In this document: in pieces, positions 58,976 through 64,000 of the stretch
How positions within the stretch are numbered: the first letter of the stretch is position 1
Layout: each line of letters opens with the position of its first letter
The notes under the pieces: model-generated
What the model was told of the DNA's origin: nothing
Seen by the model: only the letters and a program-made list of their open reading frames with translations
The model's database searches: none
Source: Datisca glomerata
Lineage: Eukaryota; Streptophyta; Magnoliopsida; Cucurbitales; Datiscaceae
Direction of reading: 5' to 3'
Assembly: GCA_003255025.1 (NCBI GenBank)
Contig: QANY01013583.1
Location: forward strand, 1,109,194-1,173,193
Length of the DNA: 64,000 bases
Translations under genes and position numbers: made by a program

Positions 58976-61530
58976 CATCTTTTATACTCTTACGAGTATG
59001 AGCCTCTTGAACACTGGGGAATTCGGTTGGCCAAAAAACACCATCTTCCTGTTGTGGAAGATTGGGTCTGCCTCTTCCTCTACCACGTGGACCTCAGCCA
59101 CGACTTTGGTTACTCATTCGGTTATCCCTGTAAATATTCACGAGTTAAGAAGTCAGAAAGAGAGTTATGTTCACCTTAGATATACTCAATATCAAAGTCA
59201 AATATTGATAAAATACTCCACCAAGAGGTAAAAATATGTTTAGATGCAAGATTTTAGACATCTTTTTTAAGTATCAGTGTAGCAGCAGAGCAATCAACTC
59301 GGATTAAGAAATGTTGGTTAAGTAAATCATCCTGAAATTTAAGAACACATTTATTTATAGCAAAGCATTCTTGTTTAATAGTAGGATAATATTTTGCTGG
59401 TCCTTTCCAAGTACCTGATATGAATCTTAAAAGTTCTTCTTTTTATTTATGGGGGTTGGGCTGTTTTAGAATACCACCATAGCCTAAATTGGAAGCATCA
59501 ATTTCTACAATTTTATGCCAATTAATATTAGGCAGAGATAAACAATATAACTGTTTAATCTTCTCTTTAATTTTCTTAACGACAATAGTATGTTCTGGAG
59601 TCCAAGGAGTAGAATTTTTCTAGGGTCTATTATTAGGAAGAAGTATCCTGGGCTAACTGCGGATAAAAATCGTGAATATAATTAAGACTCACTAGAAATC
59701 TTTATAGTAGGGTCTTATCTTTGATTTCATCTAAAAATTTAGAAGCGAATTCAATACTACGGTTAATGGGGATAATAATGCCATTAGAAATAATATGACC
59801 TAAAAAACATACCGTAGTTTGAAATATTTTTATTTTGCTGGTAGACAGAACTAACATGTTTGAAAATATTCAAATGTTTAATATACTGATCTATAGAGGA
59901 TGAAAAAATTAAGATATCATCTATATAACAAATAATAAAAACAGTTTAAGATTTGTCATTCATGATATGCTGGAATTCAGAATGATCATTTTTAACTCCA
60001 AATGGTAAAATATTCTATTCATAATGACCAAAAGGTATAGTAAAAGTAGTTTTATACATATCCTGTTCAGCTATCTGTCCTTGCCAAAATTCTGATTTTA
60101 AATCAAATTTGGAAAAAATTACGGAATCATACAGTCTGTCAAGCAGATCTTTTTATTAGGTATATGATATCGTATCCATTGTAAAGCATCATTAAGCGGT
60201 TTATAATTGATCACTAGCCTAGGTGATCCTCTTTCAATCTCAGTATTTTTATTAACATAGAATCATGTACAACTCTAAGGAGATTTAATATGTCTAATTA
60301 ATTTCTTCTATAAAAGATATGTTATTTCTGTTTTACATATCTCTAAATATTTCTTTTTCATCTGACTAGATCTGGATTTAGTAGAAATATTTTTCTCATT
60401 AAAATCCTTATGATACGGTAGAGATATGATATGTTTCTTTCTATCCCAAAGGCATTAGGGATATCACTATTGATTCCTGTTTTAAATTCATGCATAAATT
60501 TTTTTATTTTATTATGTATTGTAGGTTGTTGTATACGTTGATCAATAGTAAGAAAATAGATTTTTTTCTATATAAAATTTAACTGATTAGTCTTATCCTC
60601 AATAAGATATTTTATGAGATCAATTTCTTTTGTATATGGTTTTGTAATGAATTCAAAGGTAAAACTAGAATTGTTAATCACAATATAGATACCGGAGGTA
60701 TCAATTCTGGTAATATACATAATAGAAATTAAAAAATGATTGCCTATAATGATACTTTGTGTCATGTTTTTGATTAAAACAAATGGTGTTGATAAGCAAA
60801 CACCTTGTTTGCATATAAGTGCTTCATGTATTTTATACTAGATACGCATGGAATTACCACTAGCACTTGTAAGAGATTGAGCGGTTTTCTAGAAATATTT
60901 GATAGGGATTACCCTTTATGAATACAGTTCATATCAGCACAACTATCAACTAAGACAATGACATCTGTAATAATAAAATCTGGTTTGATTACTAAGGTAA
61001 TCTGAGTATACCATTTCTGAAAAGTGACTTGGTTAAGAAGAAATAAATAAGGATTATTATCCTTAAGCTGATCTGGAGTAATCGGATTGGTCTGATCTGG
61101 GCTAGTCGGATCTAGAGTCTGACTAGGCTAATCTGGTGAGGAAGTCTCAACTGAATCTAAAGGGATTTTCCCTTTGGTGGTAGACTATTTAAGGAGATTT
61201 AGATCCTGAGAAAGGATTTGATTAGCAGTCTTGATCTATTCAATTTCAGAATTAATTGTATTAATTTCCATTTTCAGGTCTAAAATGGTAACATGTTTGG
61301 TAGTAAAGAGTCGTGTTAAATATGATTTAAGAGTTCTTTCATGTTGTAGTTTTCAATAGGTCCGATCTCAGGGGTAGTAGTAGTATAAGTTTTATAACAA
61401 GTTTTTAAGAACTTTAATTTCATTTTGGGATCAGTGATCTGCTCAGTTGTGGCGAGAAGAGATCATTGGGTATTGGTTAAGACATTGAGGTCTGGCCCAA
61501 TTAGATCCAGACCGTTCATCTTAACTATTG
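58976..61530 (-). mobile_element. Endogenous caulimovirid, partial genome B (tandem copy)
   Basis: Repeats 55840 to about 58410 of genome A in the same orientation: RNase H end near 58976-59200, RT 59080-60440, protease-RT linker 60765-60568 and protease spacer up to 61530. There it is joined to the inverted promoter arm. The RT catalytic box is intact in this copy (YIDD, about 59922-59911). The protease motif is altered, and there are many stops. The two copies differ by scattered substitutions and small indels. Confidence 0.8.
59080..60440 (-). pseudogene. Viral reverse transcriptase and RNase H, genome B
   Basis: Same domain series as genome A, with the catalytic box preserved but multiple frame shifts, stops and a short deletion around 59860 in the palm/connection area. 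It encodes no complete enzyme. Confidence 0.75.
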
Positions 61531-62125
61531 CCTTTTTGTAATATATAAGGGAACCTCACCCTTTGTTGAGGAAGAACAAGTTTAAGCCTTCAGTTTGTTT
61601 AGGAGCTCATGAGTTGAGAAAATGAAATGCTTTCATTTCTGTCTATAAGCCCTCTCTCTCTACATGCTATCTTACTATTGCTCATCCAAGTCTTGACTAC
61701 ATATAATGTTGCATCTCTCAGGAGCTCTACATCGTTCCTCTCAATCATAAGTTTCCCTCTTAATTTAAACAGTAATTGTTCGTGAGACCATGTATGTGAT
61801 AATTTAAACCTAATACAACCTTTACTATAATCTCTAGTATTCATGATCCATGCTAACTCTAAGGTACTTAATATGTAACTATTAAAGCTGAGGAAGCAAT
61901 CACCGTAGACTACTGTAAATTCAAAAAACAATCAATGAATAATTAGTGGAATGTCACCAAAATCGCGTATTGATAAGGTCCGCTAAGCGGGGATTGCGTT
62001 AGGACTGTTGACCTAAATAAAAGGTTGACAGAGTTATTAATTATGAGTTATTTTATTGTTTGAATTAACTGAGTTTATAGTGATTAGTCCCCTCACTTAA
62101 GAGATGCGTATTAGTTAGCCGTATC
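61531..62125 (+). repeat. Right inverted arm: pararetroviral promoter and leader
   Basis: Inverted copy of 53762-54360. The TATA (aatatataaggg, about 61540-61551) and leader are now on the + strand. At 61530 it abuts protease-spacer sequence of genome B rather than the end of the viral ORF, so this join is a rearrangement. A 110-codon minus-strand open frame across the arm has no viral or host motif and is probably incidental. Confidence 0.7.
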
Positions 62126-63640
62126 TTTTCACATATAACTAATTGCAATAATAGTTACCGTAGAAAACTAGTAACGTTAAATTATAACATACCAACTAAT
62201 TGCAATAATGTTAGCATGTGTATAATTAATTTTGACTTTTCAAAGTTAATATAAATAGTTATAATACTTTCACATATATAACTAATTGCAATGGTGTTAC
62301 CGTAGAAAATTAGTAACGATAAAATGGAACATATCAAACTTTCTAGACAAACGAAGTTATAAATATTATTTTTATTATTTAAAATGGATTGGTATAATTA
62401 CCTTTTTTTTTTCTAATCAATTTTCTTAGGAAAAGAAAAAGTGTTATATTTCTCCATCAACTAAAAATATTGTATTTTTGTTCAGCTGTGGACTAAATTG
62501 AATTAAACATTTGATTTTCTTAAGTAAATGACAGTATATAAATGCTACTTTTATACCAAATTACTTTACACTGCAATTAATAAGTTTACAGTATATAATT
62601 TATTTTCACCAATACATATTTCTAATCTATTATTGTAATTAATATAGTGAAGTGGTATTTGTACGTGACATATGTCATTATTTGAAGTTGTTAGGTATGG
62701 ACACGTGACGGATTATTAAATGTTCATAACAACTTTATATATATATATTTATAATGTGTGTGTAAGATTTGTAATTTGATTTGTAAGATAGTTATTTATT
62801 TATTAAAATTTGCAGAGGTTAAATAATAACATTTGTATATTGAGGTTAGAGTGTATTTTTCTTGTCACTCAAATGTTGTCATATTAATAATTATTTGATT
62901 GTTGTAGATAATTTTTATAAATATTAATATTTTTAAAATATTTAAGCCTATACGTAGAAATGATGTAGTTAAAATATTTGTTCTTACTGGAAGAACTAAT
63001 GCATGTTCACATGATTTTTTTTCTCATTTATGAAATAATATTAATGTGGTTGTAATATATTTTTGTTCAATTATATGATCATATTGCAGTGAGATTTTGT
63101 TGTCGGAAATATTTACCTGTATATTATTTAGTAATAGTAAATCTTAGAATGTATAGTTAAATCAATATTAGAATGTATAGTTAAACCAATATTAGAATGT
63201 AGAGATGTGTTAATGGAATTATAATGTTATAGATGTATTAGTTAGTGACGTTAAGTAGTATCTTGTAAGGTGTTTATTGGACGGGTTAGTTTGGTTTTAG
63301 ATAGATTCTATGACCAAACCAACATAAAAAATTTGATACATGAACAAAATAAATCAAACATGTAAATCAATCTAAAATTAAATAATTAATTATCGATTTG
63401 ATTTGGATTAGATTATTAATTTCATTTTTTTTGCATTTAATCTTAATAAATTAAGAAAAGTACACAAATGTCTTCTGAATTTTACCTAAAAGATAGGACA
63501 CCCTATCATTTTAAAAAAACAATACAGAACTCCCTTATCATTTTAATTTATAGATAAAAAAACTTAAAAACATTAATTTTTAAAAAACTATCAAATACCC
63601 TTAATCAAGGTTTTGCTAATGGGTTTCAGGGTTCTTTCAA
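62126..63640. other. AT-rich spacer right of the viral locus
   Basis: No gene recognised. It holds direct repeats of 'ctaattgcaat' with 'gttaccgtagaaaa' (62127-62320), a TA run at about 62737-62749, and a roughly 24-bp unit 'agaatgtatagttaaatcaatatt' repeated about three times at 63143-63205. 63280-63400 has 'ggtttggtt'-type text resembling a MITE end, but no pair of ends was found. Confidence 0.55.
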
Positions 63641-64000
63641 ACCTGGATTTCTGGTTATATGATATAGTTCGAAGAAGTATAGAAGAAACATAACATATGC
63701 TCTATGCGAAGAAGAAGAAAGGAGCCGCGAAGAAGAAGAAAGAGAAGAGGAGCCGCGAAGTATCACAGAACCACCGCGAAGCACCTGCACCATTTGAATC
63801 ACCACCGCGAAACACCACTAACTTGGGTAAATTTTTCCAGTTCTGAAACCCTAAAAAATCCACAATTTGGGTAATTTTTTTCCTAGTTTTTCCACCTATT
63901 TAGGTAGAGATTTTTCTGGTTTTTCCACCTATTTGGGTACGTTTTTCCATCGATTTAGGTAAGTTTTTCAGTTGTATTTTGTAATTTGATCGAGATTTGG
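63641..64000 (+). other. Purine-rich and short-repeat segment at the window end
   Basis: GAAGAAGAA-rich text with two 'gagccgcgaag' copies (63710-63790) is followed by two or three copies of a roughly 30-bp 'tttttccacctatttgggta' unit (63870-63970). The style resembles a gene or element 5' region continuing outside the window. Nothing can be named. Confidence 0.35.

Noticed and set aside
61599..61931. 110-codon minus-strand open frame in the right inverted arm, partly shared with the left arm
   Set aside because: It resembles a gene because it is duplicated, but it is antisense to the viral leader and the left copy is interrupted early. No domain is recognisable.
1..64000. CRISPR arrays, bacterial operons, tRNA or rRNA genes
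   Set aside because: Tandem arrays here lack the repeat/spacer pattern of CRISPR. The only tRNA-like text is retrotransposon primer sites (34958-34975, 50334-50346). Gene structure is plant nuclear.

Overview
The window is nuclear DNA of a flowering plant, most likely a eudicot. It has one intact intron-containing INDETERMINATE DOMAIN (IDD) zinc-finger gene, AT-rich spacers, microsatellites, and mostly decayed plant transposable elements: an L1-type LINE, an En/Spm CACTA element, Tat/Ogre-lineage Ty3/Gypsy, Ty1/Copia, a Helitron and a MITE. An endogenous caulimovirid (pararetrovirus) lies at the right. I could not identify the species.

Layout. 1-2000: a ~90-bp tandem array, a ~42-bp array and a TATA-bearing LTR-like segment. 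3700-6870: the IDD gene on the + strand, four coding exons, 507 aa, the only host gene I can defend. 8387-22783: one L1-type LINE with a 14-bp imperfect target duplication, interrupted in ORF1 by about 9.1 kb of later DNA (9437-18587) that includes a degenerate CACTA element ending at 18444. 22784-23985: flanking DNA (the 'tail'). 23986-36304: a Tat-lineage Gypsy element in minus orientation, with an antisense (+ strand) plant-mobile-domain (PMD) gene beside its 3' LTR.

The block 'LINE 3' part + tail + Tat element' is then repeated head to tail: LINE 36306-38183, tail 38184-39713, Tat 39714-47004, and again LINE 47006-47825 and tail 47826-48560. Each copy has its own deletions. Both Tat/LINE junctions occur at the same place, inside a hairpin-forming GC-rich minisatellite of the LTR joined to the LINE reverse-transcriptase region. 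This points to tandem duplication rather than independent insertions.

48561-53700 is AT-rich, with a Copia 5' end fused to a Helitron helicase remnant and a 408-bp MITE with a perfect 10-bp target duplication. 53762-62125 is a rearranged endogenous pararetrovirus: two tandem minus-strand partial genomes bracketed by inverted copies of the viral promoter/leader region. 62126-64000 has no gene I can support.

Apart from the IDD gene, every coding region is broken by stops and frameshifts. The most interesting points are the shared-junction tandem repeat, the apparently bidirectional Tat LTR feeding an antisense PMD gene, the same second catalytic Asp-to-Asn change in all LINE and Tat RT copies, and the architecture of the viral locus. 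All boundaries were read by eye; no alignment or database search was run.
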